Shown here: positions 33,494-41,930 of the stretch, one piece after another
How the letters are laid out: every line of letters begins with the position of its first letter
Position numbering within the stretch: the first letter of the stretch is position 1
Assembly (NCBI RefSeq): GCF_019396385.1
Contig: NZ_JAHKRN010000037.1
Coordinates: forward strand, 29,490-93,489
Reading direction: 5' to 3'
Source of the DNA: Nonomuraea harbinensis
Lineage (GTDB): Bacteria; Actinomycetota; Actinomycetes; Streptosporangiales; Streptosporangiaceae
DNA: 64,000 nucleotides
Made by a program: the position numbers and the translations under genes
The notes under the pieces: model-generated
Told to the model about the DNA's origin: nothing
The model's database searches: none
The model's input: only the letters and a program-made list of their open reading frames with translations

Positions 33494-35269
33494 TCACGGG
33501 GCGGGTTCCTCGGCGGGTTCCTCGGCCGGCTCCTCGGCCGGGTCCTCGGCGGGGACGAGAGGGAGGACGAGCGCCGACGGGTGGCGGTCGTCGTGGACGA
33601 CGGTCTGCCGCGCGGGGCGCAGGTCCTCGGGCGCGGTGGCGGTGCCGTCCTCGGTGCCGGCGTGGCGGTCGTACTTGGGGAACGAGCTGCTGGAGACCTC
33701 CAGCCGGATGCGGTGGCCCGGCAGGAAGACGTTGCCGGTGGCGATCAGGTCGACTTCGACGCGGACCGGCCCGGACCCGGCGGCGGCGACCTCCGCCGCG
33801 GTCACCCGCCGGATGCCGTCGCAGAGCAGGAACGCCCGGCCGTCGGGGTGGACGTCGACGAGCTTCGCCGTCACGTCCGTGGCGGGAGCGTCGGTGACCA
33901 GGTGCAGCACGGCGTGGACGGGGCCGATCACCTCGACCGGGCCGGTCAGCGGGTCGCTGCTGTAGACGAGGACGTCGTCGCGGTCCTCGATCGCGCTCTG
34001 GTCCATCGGGCCGGAGTTCGCCGCCGGGTTGGGCAGGTAGGTCGCGCCGCCGCGGGTGGGCACGGGGTCGCGCGGGTCGTACCGGAACGTGTCGGGCGGC
34101 TGCGGCCCCTCGGGAGGTGTGCGGGACAGGCGGCCGTCGCCGTGGCGGGAGTTGGCGGCTCCCCCGCTGTGCAGGTACCAGGGGGTGGCGCGGGCGCGGG
34201 CGAGCGGCCACTCCTGCTCGTCACGCCACTCGTCCACGCCCATCACGAACACGCGCACCGGCGGCAGCTCGGGACCGCCGGCGCCGGACAGATGCTGGGC
34301 GAACCAGGCGAGCTGCAGTCCTTCCATGTCGATCGCGGCGGGGAAGCGCCGCTCGGGGCCGCAGGCGTCGCCGAACAGGGCGGGCGACCACTGCGTCCAC
34401 GGGCCGATGATCAGGCGCTGCCGCTCGGCCGCCGGGCCGCCCGCGGCCTTGATCGTCTCGTACGCGGCCAGGTTGCCGTCGAGGTGGACGTTGTACCAGC
34501 CGGCGACGTGCAGCACGGGCAGGTCGGTCGCGGCGAGCGCGTCACGGGCGCTGAGCGCGTGCCAGTACGGGTCGCCGGGCGGGTGGGCGAGCCATTCGCG
34601 GTAGTGCGGGGCGATGCCGTCCAGGGCGGGCGCGTCCGTCAGCGGCAGCCTCCCGAAGGCGGCGTCCGGGTCGCGCAGGGCGCCGGCGAGCGCCCGCGCC
34701 GTGTCCTGGTGCGCGGCGGCGCCGTCGCGGGCTGTCGCGCGGCGGAGCTGGTCGGGGGCGAGGTTCGCCAGGCTCCACCACAGGTTGAAGCCGAGCTGGA
34801 ACGCGCCGCCGCGCCAGACCCAGCCGCTGTCGTACTCGGACGCGGTGAAGTGCGGCACGATCGTGCGCAGCGCGGGCGGCCGGCGGCGCAGCGCCTGCCA
34901 CTGCGGGACGCCGTTGTTCGACGCCCCGTACATGCCGACCTGGCCGCTCGACCACGGTTGCGCGGCGGCCCAGCCGACGCACGCGGCGGCGTCCTCGCCG
35001 GAGCCGGCGAACGGGCGGAACGGCTCGTCGCCGCCGGAGCGGAACCGGCCGCGGGCGTCCACCACGACGACCACGAAGCCGTGGTCGACCGCCCGCTCGG
35101 GGTTGATCACGCCGTAGACGGAGGCCCAGTTCGCCTTGTCGTAGGCGGTGTACTGGAGGAGCACCGGCCGCGGTCCCGCCGCCGGGTCGCGGTACACGTC
35201 GGCCCGGAGCACGACGCCGTCGGGGAGCGGGATCGGCACGTCCCGCTCGCGCAGGATGGCCGGGCGCAT
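33494..35269 (-). CDS. CocE/NonD-type X-Pro dipeptidyl-peptidase family hydrolase
   Basis: A 591-residue serine hydrolase. The alpha/beta domain has the nucleophile in GMYGASNNG (about 113-121), following VVVVVDARGRFRSGG; the C-terminal half is the jelly-roll domain of the family (PVEVIGPVHAVLHLVTDAP, GHRIRLEVSSSSFPKYDRH). Relatives hydrolyse esters such as cocaine or act on acylated amino compounds. The start at 35269 shares one base with the stop of the FAH-family gene (TGATG). The C-terminus ends in EEPAEEPAEEPAP, encoded by about four 12-bp repeats (about 33497-33550). Operon position suggests ester or lactone hydrolysis in the same pathway as the FAH protein. Confidence 0.88.
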   Translation of the reverse strand: MRPAILRERDVPIPLPDGVVLRADVYRDPAAGPRPVLLQYTAYDKANWASVYGVINPERAVDHGFVVVVVDARGRFRSGGDEPFRPFAGSGEDAAACVGWAAAQPWSSGQVGMYGASNNGVPQWQALRRRPPALRTIVPHFTASEYDSGWVWRGGAFQLGFNLWWSLANLAPDQLRRATARDGAAAHQDTARALAGALRDPDAAFGRLPLTDAPALDGIAPHYREWLAHPPGDPYWHALSARDALAATDLPVLHVAGWYNVHLDGNLAAYETIKAAGGPAAERQRLIIGPWTQWSPALFGDACGPERRFPAAIDMEGLQLAWFAQHLSGAGGPELPPVRVFVMGVDEWRDEQEWPLARARATPWYLHSGGAANSRHGDGRLSRTPPEGPQPPDTFRYDPRDPVPTRGGATYLPNPAANSGPMDQSAIEDRDDVLVYSSDPLTGPVEVIGPVHAVLHLVTDAPATDVTAKLVDVHPDGRAFLLCDGIRRVTAAEVAAAGSGPVRVEVDLIATGNVFLPGHRIRLEVSSSSFPKYDRHAGTEDGTATAPEDLRPARQTVVHDDRHPSALVLPLVPAEDPAEEPAEEPAEEPAP

Positions 35270-36285
35270 CAGGATTCCCCCGCGCGCTCCACGCGGGTCT
35301 CCAGCGCGCCGAGCCCGTCGATCTCCAGCCGGATGACGTCGCCCGGCTTGATCCAGCGGTCGATCTCGATCCCGGCGCCGGTGCCGACCGTCCCGGAGCC
35401 GAGCATGTCGCCGGGCAGCAGCGTCTCCCCCGCCGAGGCGTGCGCCACGATCTGCTCGATGGACCAGTGGATCGACCCGGCGGAGCCCTCCGACCACAGC
35501 TCGCCGTTGACGAAGGCCCGCATGCCGGCCGCGAAGGGGCGGGGGATCTCGTCGGCGGTGACGAGGTACGGCCCGGTGGCGCAGCCGCGGTCGAAGCCCT
35601 TGGTCTTGGCCGGGCCGACCGCGGTGCCCATCTCGCGGCGCTGGACGTCGCGGCAGGACAGATCGTTGAAGATGGTGAGCCCGGCGATGTGGTCCCAGGC
35701 CCGCTCGGGCGGGATGTCCCGGCCGCTCCTGCCGATGACGATCGCGAACTCCAGCTCGTAGTCGAGCTTCTCGGTGTACGCCGGCCACTGTCCGACCTCG
35801 TCAGGGCCGAACACCGACGCGCTGCGGGTCACGTAGTGGGAGGGCGCCTCGTACCACGCCGGCGGGACCTCCCTGCCCAGGTTGCGCAGGGCGTTGACCA
35901 TGTGGTCCTCGAAGGCGAAGAAGTCGCGCAGCGCCGGCGGGCGGTCGACGGGGGCGAGCAGGCGCACCGCCTCGCGCGCGTGGGCGTGCGGGCCGAGCGG
36001 GCCGGTCTCCCGCCGCGCCGCCTCTGGGTCGCCGAGCGCGCCGAGGAGCCGCTCCGCCTCCCGCTGGGCGCGTCCGCCGGAGCCGAGCAGGGCGACCGTG
36101 CTCCCCGGGAAGGTGGCGCGGGCGAGTTCCGCGGCGCGGCCGGGCTCGCCGCCGTCGGCGACGATCTCCGAGGCCAGCAGCGCGGCGAGGTCGACGATGA
36201 CCGGCGCGTCGAGCGCTCCCACCGCGGCCCCCGCGCGCACCTCCGCGTCCGGCCAGCCGTGCGGCGTGAAGCGGCAAATCCTCAT
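35269..36285 (-). CDS. Fumarylacetoacetate hydrolase (FAH)-family protein
   Basis: A 338-residue FAH-fold protein. The metal-binding acidic residues are in KLDYELEFAIVIG (Glu, Glu) and TIFNDLSCRDVQ (Asp); KTKGFDRGCATGPY and LLPGDMLGSGTVGTG match the C-terminal active-site region. FAH proteins cleave or hydrate acylpyruvates and 2-oxo acids, typically late in aromatic or alicyclic degradation. The ATG at 36285 has GGAGGG upstream. It leads the two-gene operon with the CocE-like hydrolase, and is divergent from the luciferase-like gene at 36453. Confidence 0.92.
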   Translation of the reverse strand: MRICRFTPHGWPDAEVRAGAAVGALDAPVIVDLAALLASEIVADGGEPGRAAELARATFPGSTVALLGSGGRAQREAERLLGALGDPEAARRETGPLGPHAHAREAVRLLAPVDRPPALRDFFAFEDHMVNALRNLGREVPPAWYEAPSHYVTRSASVFGPDEVGQWPAYTEKLDYELEFAIVIGRSGRDIPPERAWDHIAGLTIFNDLSCRDVQRREMGTAVGPAKTKGFDRGCATGPYLVTADEIPRPFAAGMRAFVNGELWSEGSAGSIHWSIEQIVAHASAGETLLPGDMLGSGTVGTGAGIEIDRWIKPGDVIRLEIDGLGALETRVERAGES

Positions 36286-36350
36286 CTAGAACCCTCCGTA
36301 GATCGTGGCCGGCTGCCGGGTTTGTCGTGCGGCAGGTTCTATTTCCGAGG

Positions 36351-36394
36351 CCGTTACTCCCTCATTAACGGCGGCGCGGAACGGCCCGGTAACT
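36351..36394. promoter_or_regulatory. Variant direct-repeat regulatory region between divergent operons
   Basis: Toward the FAH gene (minus strand) the sequence is TTAATG-N5-GTAACG (36352-36368), then 10 bp, then a -10-like TAGAAC. Toward the luciferase-like gene (plus strand) a weaker pair GGAACG-N5-GTAACT lies at 36378-36394. Spacing is 11 bp rather than the 12 bp of the other sites. The overlap also forms the inverted repeat CCGTTA-N9-TAACGG. Confidence 0.55.
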
Positions 36395-36452
36395 GCGCGC
36401 CCGTTGGATGACGGCGAAGGATTCTGTCAGCCAGCTGCTGAGGAGCGAGATT

Positions 36453-37697
36453 TTGAGTGTCAAGGCGATCGTGCAGCTCTATCCGGTCATTCCGGCCGAA
36501 GGCGGTGCCGCGGGGCGTGCCGCCCGGCGCCCGCTCGGGCGGGATCGGGACGAGTTCCAGAAGGTGATGCGGGACTGGGCGAGGATCGCCAAGGCCGCCG
36601 AGGACCTGGGTTACTGGGGCATCGCCGGGATCGAGCATCATTTCCACTCCGAGGGCTACGAGGTGGCCCCGTCGCCCGGCGTGGTGAACGCGTGGCTCGC
36701 GGCGCACACGAGCCGGATCAACGTCGGCACCAACGGCTACGTGCTCGGCACCCATGACGCGATCCGCGTCGCCGAGGAGTGCGCGATGCTCGACCACATG
36801 CTCGAAGGCCGTTTCTGGGCCGGGGTCAGCCGCGGCTACCAGTCCCGCTGGACCGACGTGCTGGGCCAGCACCTGGGCACCCCGGCGACGCTCTCCGACG
36901 GCGGCTCCGCCGACAAGGAGAACCGCGTCATCTTCGAGGAGCAGGTCGAGCTGATGCTCAAGGCCTGGACCGAGGACTCCTTCGACTTCAACGGCGCCAA
37001 GTACCAGGTCCCGTTCCCGTACGAGACCGGCATCACCACCTATCCGGCCACCGACACCGCGTCGCTGATGGGCGCGGTGGACGAGGTCGACGAGAACGGC
37101 GTCATCCGGAAGATCTCGGTCACGCCGCCGCCGTACCAGCGGCCGCACCCGCCGGTGTTCGTGGCGTCGTCGAGCTCGGAGGAGTCGATCCGGTACTGCG
37201 CGCGCAACGGCTTCGTCGTCACCAGCTTCTCCCCCGCGTCGAAGACCGAGGAGTTCGCGAAGATCTACGTCGACGAGGCCGCCAAGGCTGGCCACCCGGT
37301 GCCGCTCGGCGCGAACCAGGCGCCCGTGCGCTGGCCGCACGTCACCGACTCCGCGGCGGCGTACGACCAGGCCCTGCGCGACTACGACGCGGACATGTTC
37401 GAGAACTTCTACGCGAAGTTCTTCAAGAAGAAGATGCCGGTGAACGGCGACGTCGTGCAGGCCATCAAGGACTCCGGCCTGTTCCTCGGCGGCACCGTCG
37501 ACCAGGCGAAGGCGCAGTTCGCCGCCGAGTGGGAGCAGGTCCCCTACGAGTACTCCGTGCTGATCTGGCACTGGGCGCAGCAGCCGACCGACGACCTGAT
37601 CCGCGAGATGGAGCTGATGGCCACCAAGGTCTACCCGGAGATCGGCGGCCTGTCCGGCCCGCAGGAGCGTCCCCGGGCGCAGTGGGCCACCACCTGA
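36453..37697 (+). CDS. LLM-class flavin-dependent monooxygenase
   Basis: A 414-residue luciferase-like TIM-barrel enzyme: EDLGYWGIAGIEHHFH (about 50-65), INVGTNGYVLGTHDAIRVAEECAMLD and GRFWAGVSRGY are family hallmarks. Such FMN enzymes hydroxylate or carry out Baeyer-Villiger oxidation, using reduced flavin supplied by a separate reductase, for which the gene at 45689 is a candidate. The TTG at 36453 has GAGGAG-type AGGAGCG at 5-bp spacing and precedes the first beta strand; the upstream ATG at 36408 has no ribosome site and lies in the promoter region. A strong hairpin follows the stop. Confidence 0.9.
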   Translation: MSVKAIVQLYPVIPAEGGAAGRAARRPLGRDRDEFQKVMRDWARIAKAAEDLGYWGIAGIEHHFHSEGYEVAPSPGVVNAWLAAHTSRINVGTNGYVLGTHDAIRVAEECAMLDHMLEGRFWAGVSRGYQSRWTDVLGQHLGTPATLSDGGSADKENRVIFEEQVELMLKAWTEDSFDFNGAKYQVPFPYETGITTYPATDTASLMGAVDEVDENGVIRKISVTPPPYQRPHPPVFVASSSSEESIRYCARNGFVVTSFSPASKTEEFAKIYVDEAAKAGHPVPLGANQAPVRWPHVTDSAAAYDQALRDYDADMFENFYAKFFKKKMPVNGDVVQAIKDSGLFLGGTVDQAKAQFAAEWEQVPYEYSVLIWHWAQQPTDDLIREMELMATKVYPEIGGLSGPQERPRAQWATT

Positions 37698-37701
37698 CCC
37701 G

Positions 37702-37742
37702 CCCGGCGCGTCCCGCCGCGCGGCAGCGGCGGGCGCGCCGGG
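37702..37742 (+). terminator. Strong GC hairpin terminator
   Basis: CCCGGCGCG and CCCGCCGC (37702-37719, one bulged T) pair with GCGGCGGG and CGCGCCGGG (37726-37742): 17 pairs around a 6-nt loop. It ends the luciferase-like gene. Its last base is the first base of the next GTAACG site. Confidence 0.8.
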
Positions 37743-37775
37743 TAACGCCATCCGTAATGCAACCGCTTGTACTGT
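37742..37775 (+). promoter_or_regulatory. Direct-repeat site and promoter of the hydrolase gene at 37840
   Basis: GTAACG-N6-GTAATG occupies 37742-37759. Ten bases later comes a -10-like TACTGT (37770-37775). This is one of the clearest members of the directional repeat family. Confidence 0.75.
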
Positions 37776-37839
37776 ACTGACCAGAGAGAACCGCACGGCC
37801 CCGGCCGCGCGTTGTCACACCGTTCCATGAGGAGTCGCC

Positions 37840-38985
37840 GTGTTCGAGTTCTTCCCGGGCGACCACGTCCGGTCGTCGAGCGTGAACCTGGCCCTGATGG
37901 CCGGCGGCTCGCTCGCCGACATCGGGCGCTGGCTCGGCCCGCTCCGGGACACGCCGGAGGCGGGCCTGGACGCCTGGGCGGCCGCCTGGGCGGGCATGGC
38001 GCACCAGCAGGAGGCGCTCGCCGCGGGCGACGTCCGCGCCGGATACCTGGCGGCGGCCGGCCGGCGGTATCTGCGCGCGTCGGTGTACCACGCGACCGCC
38101 CAGCGGCAGATCCCGCCGGGGCCGACGAAGTCGGAGAGCTACGCCGCGTCCCTGCAGGCCTTCGGGAACGCCATGGACTGCGGGGCCCTGCCGCTGGTGC
38201 GCGTCCACGTCGACTCCCCCGACGGCACGCTGCCCGGCTACCTGATCGCGCCGGACGCCGCCGACCCGCGGCCGGTGGTCATCGTGTACGGCGGGCTCGA
38301 CCTGACCAAGGAGATGCTCTACGCCACCGTGGGCGCCGCGTTCGCCCGCCGCGGCATCACCTGCCTGGTCATCGACACCCCCGGCACCGGGGAGCTGATC
38401 CGGCTGCGCGGCGTGCCGTCCCGCCCCGACTACGAGGTCCCGACGGCGGCCATCATCGACCACCTCCAGGCCCGCCACGACGTGGACGCGCGGCACGTCG
38501 CCGTGCTCGGCGTCAGCTTCGGCGGCTACTACGCGGCCCGCTCGGCGGCGTTCGAGCCGCGGGTCTCGGCCTGCGTCTCGTGGGCGGGCAGCTGGGACTG
38601 CGGCGCGCTCTGGCGGCGGCGCTGGGACGAGGCCGAGGCCGAGCCGACGTCGTGGTTCCTGCCCTGGGTGACGGGCACCGGCACGATCGAGGAGGCCCTG
38701 GAGCGGCTGGAACTGTGGACGCTGGCCGACGTCTGGCCTCGGGTGACCCAGCCGCTGCTGATCGTGCACGGCGAGAACGACAGGGAGATCCCGGTCGCGG
38801 ACGCGCGCCGCGCCTTCGAGGCCGCGGGCTCCGCCGACAAGCGGCTGCACGTCTTCGCCGCCGCCGGCGGGGGCGCCGAGCACATCCAGTCGGACGACCC
38901 CGCCCCCGCCCTCGACCTGATCGCCGAGTGGCTCTCCCTGCGCATGCCGGTGCTGCCGGAGCCGCCGGTGCCCGCGCTCGCCTGA
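37840..38985 (+). CDS. Alpha/beta hydrolase, FrsA/DUF1100 type (C-C hydrolase-like)
   Basis: A 381-residue hydrolase with a helical N-terminal lid domain (1-120) and an alpha/beta domain with nucleophile Ser226 in LGVSFGGYYA, acid in HGENDREIPV and a late His in GGAEHIQSD. The architecture matches 2,6-dihydroxypseudooxynicotine hydrolase and FrsA-like proteins, which include C-C bond hydrolases. It is a close paralogue of the protein at 52041, both starting MF.(Y/F)FP and sharing PSRPDYEVPT. GTG start has AGGAG at 5-bp spacing. It is monocistronic between two terminators. Confidence 0.88.
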   Translation: MFEFFPGDHVRSSSVNLALMAGGSLADIGRWLGPLRDTPEAGLDAWAAAWAGMAHQQEALAAGDVRAGYLAAAGRRYLRASVYHATAQRQIPPGPTKSESYAASLQAFGNAMDCGALPLVRVHVDSPDGTLPGYLIAPDAADPRPVVIVYGGLDLTKEMLYATVGAAFARRGITCLVIDTPGTGELIRLRGVPSRPDYEVPTAAIIDHLQARHDVDARHVAVLGVSFGGYYAARSAAFEPRVSACVSWAGSWDCGALWRRRWDEAEAEPTSWFLPWVTGTGTIEEALERLELWTLADVWPRVTQPLLIVHGENDREIPVADARRAFEAAGSADKRLHVFAAAGGGAEHIQSDDPAPALDLIAEWLSLRMPVLPEPPVPALA

Positions 38986-38996
38986 GCGCCCCGGAC

Positions 38997-39037
38997 ACGC
39001 GGAAGCCGGGAGGGGAATCCCCTCCCGGCTTCCGCGT
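38997..39037. terminator. Bidirectional terminator, 20-bp perfect stem
   Basis: The arms 38997-39016 and 39018-39037 are perfectly complementary around a single central base, starting ACGCGGAAGCC. It separates the convergent genes ending at 38985 and 39052. Confidence 0.9.
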
Positions 39038-39051
39038 TGCCGGGGAGCGGC

Positions 39052-39480
39052 TCAGGTGGCCGCCGGTCGCCAGAACGGCAGCGACGCCTCCTCGTTCAGC
39101 GGGACGAACTCGACCTCGACCCGCATGCCGATGCGCACCTCGTCGACCTCGCAGCCGATCACGTTGCCCATGATGCGGGGGCCCTCGTCGAGCTCGACGA
39201 CGGCGACCGCGTACGGGGTCCACTGGTTGAACGGGTACGCCCCCTGCTGGCGCACCACCGAGAAGGTGTGCACGGTGCCCCGGCCCTCCGTGGTGAGCCA
39301 GCCGGGCGTGTCACCGCACTCGACGCAGATCTGGCGAGGGTAGAACTGGCGGTGGCCGCAGCCCGGGCATTCCTGGACGAGCAGCTCGCCGCGGAGGGTG
39401 GCCTCCCAGTACGGGCGGCCGGCCGCGTCGAGCAGCGGGACCGGCCGGCCCTCCGTCGGCGGGGTGGTCACGTTCGTCAT
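39052..39480 (-). CDS. DUF35 OB-fold zinc-ribbon protein (thiolase partner)
   Basis: A 142-residue DUF35 protein: an N-terminal zinc ribbon with Cys38, Cys41, Cys52 and Cys55 (CPGC and CVEC), then an OB-fold (GTVHTFSVVRQQ, GPRIMGNVIGCEV). DUF35 proteins bind thiolase-fold partners and handle the acyl-CoA tail; in steroid side-chain breakdown a DUF35 domain is required by the Ltp2 aldolase. It overlaps the stop of the thiolase-fold gene by ATGA, the usual pairing. It is last in a five-gene operon from 44402. Confidence 0.93.
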   Translation of the reverse strand: MTNVTTPPTEGRPVPLLDAAGRPYWEATLRGELLVQECPGCGHRQFYPRQICVECGDTPGWLTTEGRGTVHTFSVVRQQGAYPFNQWTPYAVAVVELDEGPRIMGNVIGCEVDEVRIGMRVEVEFVPLNEEASLPFWRPAAT

Positions 39481-40646
39481 GCCTTGTCCTTTCCGAGAAT
39501 CACGGTGCCCATCGCCGACAGCCAGCCGCCCGAGCCGCACGCGAGGGCCACCTCGGCGCCCGCCACCTGGGCGTCGCCGGCCTGGCCGCGCAGCTGCCTG
39601 GTGGCCTCGATGAGCAGGAAGATGCCGCGCATGCCGGGGTGGCAGGAGCTGAGCGCGCCGCCGTCGGTGTTCATCGGGAGGCTGCCGCCGAGCTGGAGCG
39701 CCCCGGAGGCGGCGAACGGGCCGCCCTCGCCCTTCTTGCAGAAGCCCAGGTCCTCCAGCATGAGCAGCGCGGTGATGGTGAAGCTGTCGTAGAGCTGTAC
39801 GGTGTCGACGTCGTCAGGGGTGAGACCGGCCTGCGCGAACGCCTCCTTGCCGCTGCGCTCGGCCGCGGTGCGGGTGTAGTCGGGCATCTGGCTGATGTTC
39901 CAGTGGGTCTGGGCCGACGCCGCGCCGAGGATGTGGACCGGGGGCTGGCGCAGGTCGCGGGCGCGCTCGGCGGTGGTGACGATCACCGCGCCGCCGCCGT
40001 CGGAGACGACGCAGCAGTCGAACAGGTGCAGCGGGTCGGCGATCATGCGGGAGTTGACGACGTCCTCGACCGTCAACGGCTTGCGGTACTGGGCGTTGGG
40101 GTTGAGCCCGGCGTGCGTGCGGCAGGCCACGGCGATCGCGGCCAGCTGCTCGGAGGTGGTCCCGTACTCGTGCATGTGCCGCTGGGCGGCCATCGCGTAC
40201 GCGCCGATCAGGGTGTTGCCCCAGGGCGCCTCGTACTGCAGCACGCCCGCGACCTGCTCGCCCGGCTTCTTGGCGCCGAAGCCGGGGTTGGTGCCCGACT
40301 TGGTGTACAGGTCGGAGCCGTAGACGATGAGCACGGTCTCGCACAGGCCGGCCTCGATCGCCGCCTTGGCGTGCTGGACGTGCAGCTCGAAACTGGAGCC
40401 GCCGACGGCGGTGCCGTCGAAGTACCGGGGGTTGATGCCCAGGATCTCCGCCATGGTGCCGGCGTTGTCCGGCTGGGCGAAGTCGCCCTGGGCGCACATG
40501 AACCCGTCGATGTCGCTCTTGCGCAGGCCGCTGTCGGCGAGCGCCCGCTGGGTGGCGAGCACGTGGTGCCCGACCGCGTCGAGGTGCGGTGCCTTGGGGT
40601 AATCGCTCAGGCCGATGCCGGCGATCACTGGCGTACGGTCAGCCAT
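39477..40646 (-). CDS. Thiolase-fold protein lacking the nucleophilic Cys (Ltp2-like aldolase candidate)
   Basis: A 389-residue SCP2-type thiolase-fold protein. Where a thiolase has its acyl-accepting Cys, this one reads VGGSSFE (Ser84/Ser85). The late motifs SSCHPGMRG and ALACGSGG remain. Loss of the Cys together with a DUF35 neighbour is the pattern of Ltp2-type enzymes, which carry out retro-aldol cleavage of beta-hydroxyacyl-CoA rather than thiolysis. It starts at ATG 40646, 66 bp after the acyl-CoA dehydrogenase, in the same operon. Non-catalytic lipid-transfer function is the alternative. Confidence 0.88.
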   Translation of the reverse strand: MADRTPVIAGIGLSDYPKAPHLDAVGHHVLATQRALADSGLRKSDIDGFMCAQGDFAQPDNAGTMAEILGINPRYFDGTAVGGSSFELHVQHAKAAIEAGLCETVLIVYGSDLYTKSGTNPGFGAKKPGEQVAGVLQYEAPWGNTLIGAYAMAAQRHMHEYGTTSEQLAAIAVACRTHAGLNPNAQYRKPLTVEDVVNSRMIADPLHLFDCCVVSDGGGAVIVTTAERARDLRQPPVHILGAASAQTHWNISQMPDYTRTAAERSGKEAFAQAGLTPDDVDTVQLYDSFTITALLMLEDLGFCKKGEGGPFAASGALQLGGSLPMNTDGGALSSCHPGMRGIFLLIEATRQLRGQAGDAQVAGAEVALACGSGGWLSAMGTVILGKDKA

Positions 40647-40712
40647 GGATGTGTTGTCTCCTCGGATGCGCGAAGGGATGACGCGCCGCCTGCGGGCGGC
40701 GCGCCCGCGGTG

Positions 40713-41930
40713 TCAGGTCGAAGGGCGGGGTTCGCGGGGCAGGCCCAGGATGCGCTCGGCCATGATGTTGCGCATGATCTCGTCGGTGCCGCCGGCGATG
40801 CGCCGGGACGGCGCGCTGAGCGCGAGCTCGGCCCAGACGTAGGTGCCCCACTCGCCGGTGTCGGCCGTCATGCGCGGGCCGAGCACGCGGCCGGCGAGCT
40901 CGCCGATGGCGCGGACGTTCTCCGAGTCCATCAGCTTGATGATCGAGGCCTCGGCCCCCGGCTCGCCGCGGCCGGCGGCGCGGGCGGCGGTCCACCGGAT
41001 CACGTCCCGCCGGATCGCGATCCGCGCGAACTCCTGGCGGATGTGCGGGTCGCCGTCGAGGCCGAAGTGCTGGATGAGGCCGAGCAGCCGCTCGACCGGG
41101 TCGGTGGCGGGCGAGGCGGCGCGGTAGCCCATGGACGCCCGCTCGTTGCCGAGCGTGGTCATCGCCACCTTCCAGCCGTCGCCCGGCTTGCCGAGCACGT
41201 GGCTGTCGGGCACGAAGACGTCGTCGACGAACACCTCGTTGAACGCCTCGCCGCCGGTGAGCTGGCGCAGCGGGCGGACCTCGACCCCCGGGTCGTGCAT
41301 GTCGACCATCAGCATGGTGAGCCCGGCGTGCTTGGGCGCGTCGGGGTCGGTGCGGACGAGCATCTCGCCGATGTCGCTGTAGTGGCCGCCGGAGGTCCAC
41401 ACCTTCTGCCCGGAGACCCGCCAGCCGTCGCCGTCGCGGACTCCCCTGCTCTTCACGCCGGCGAGGTCGGAGCCGGCCTCGGGCTCGGAGAAGAGCTGGC
41501 AGGCGAGGAGGTCCGCCCGGTACAGCGCCCGCAGGTACCTCTCCTTCACCTCGGGCGTGCCCCAGGCGAGCAGCGTCGGCGCGACGATGTGGTGGCCGAC
41601 GATGAAGCAGGCCTCGGACGGCAGCTCGTAGTCGGCCGCGACCTCGTCGAACAGCTCCTGGTAGCGCTGCTCCCGGCCGGCCCCGCCGTACGCCACGGGG
41701 CCGGTGAGCCAGCCGAAGCCGGCGTCGAACAGCTCGCGGCGGAAGGCCACCGCGGCCGCGACCATGCTCAGCTCCTCCTCGCGGGTCGGTTCCGCGCCCG
41801 CGCTGAGCTCGTCGGGACCGTTGCCCCAGCCCTCCTCCCATTCCGGCAAGGGCTTGGCGTGGGTGTCGAGGAAGGCCCGGACGGCGTCCTGGAACGCGGT
41901 CTCGTCCGGGTTCCGGCGCTGGTCGTTCAC
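40713..41930 (-). CDS. Acyl-CoA dehydrogenase (FadE-like)
   Basis: A 405-residue flavoprotein: CQLFSEPEAGSDLAGVKSRG (about 145-164) and GQKVWTSGGHYSD are the FAD/substrate-binding segments, and the tail RRIAGGTDEIMRNIMAERILGLPRE is diagnostic. It introduces the 2,3 double bond into an acyl-CoA. The GTG at 41930 overlaps the ligase stop (GTGA). With the second FadE at 44541 across the divergent promoter, it could form the alpha2beta2 heteromer used for steroid side chains. No residue loss is obvious. Confidence 0.93.
   Translation of the reverse strand: MNDQRRNPDETAFQDAVRAFLDTHAKPLPEWEEGWGNGPDELSAGAEPTREEELSMVAAAVAFRRELFDAGFGWLTGPVAYGGAGREQRYQELFDEVAADYELPSEACFIVGHHIVAPTLLAWGTPEVKERYLRALYRADLLACQLFSEPEAGSDLAGVKSRGVRDGDGWRVSGQKVWTSGGHYSDIGEMLVRTDPDAPKHAGLTMLMVDMHDPGVEVRPLRQLTGGEAFNEVFVDDVFVPDSHVLGKPGDGWKVAMTTLGNERASMGYRAASPATDPVERLLGLIQHFGLDGDPHIRQEFARIAIRRDVIRWTAARAAGRGEPGAEASIIKLMDSENVRAIGELAGRVLGPRMTADTGEWGTYVWAELALSAPSRRIAGGTDEIMRNIMAERILGLPREPRPST

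Noticed and set aside
33101..35761. 886-residue plus-strand open frame opposite the CocE-like and binding-protein genes
   Set aside because: Spans two real genes and their promoter, with biased Arg/Ala/Gly composition.
39477..40646. Annotation as an acetyl-CoA acetyltransferase
   Set aside because: The acyl-accepting Cys position holds Ser, so ordinary thiolysis is unlikely.
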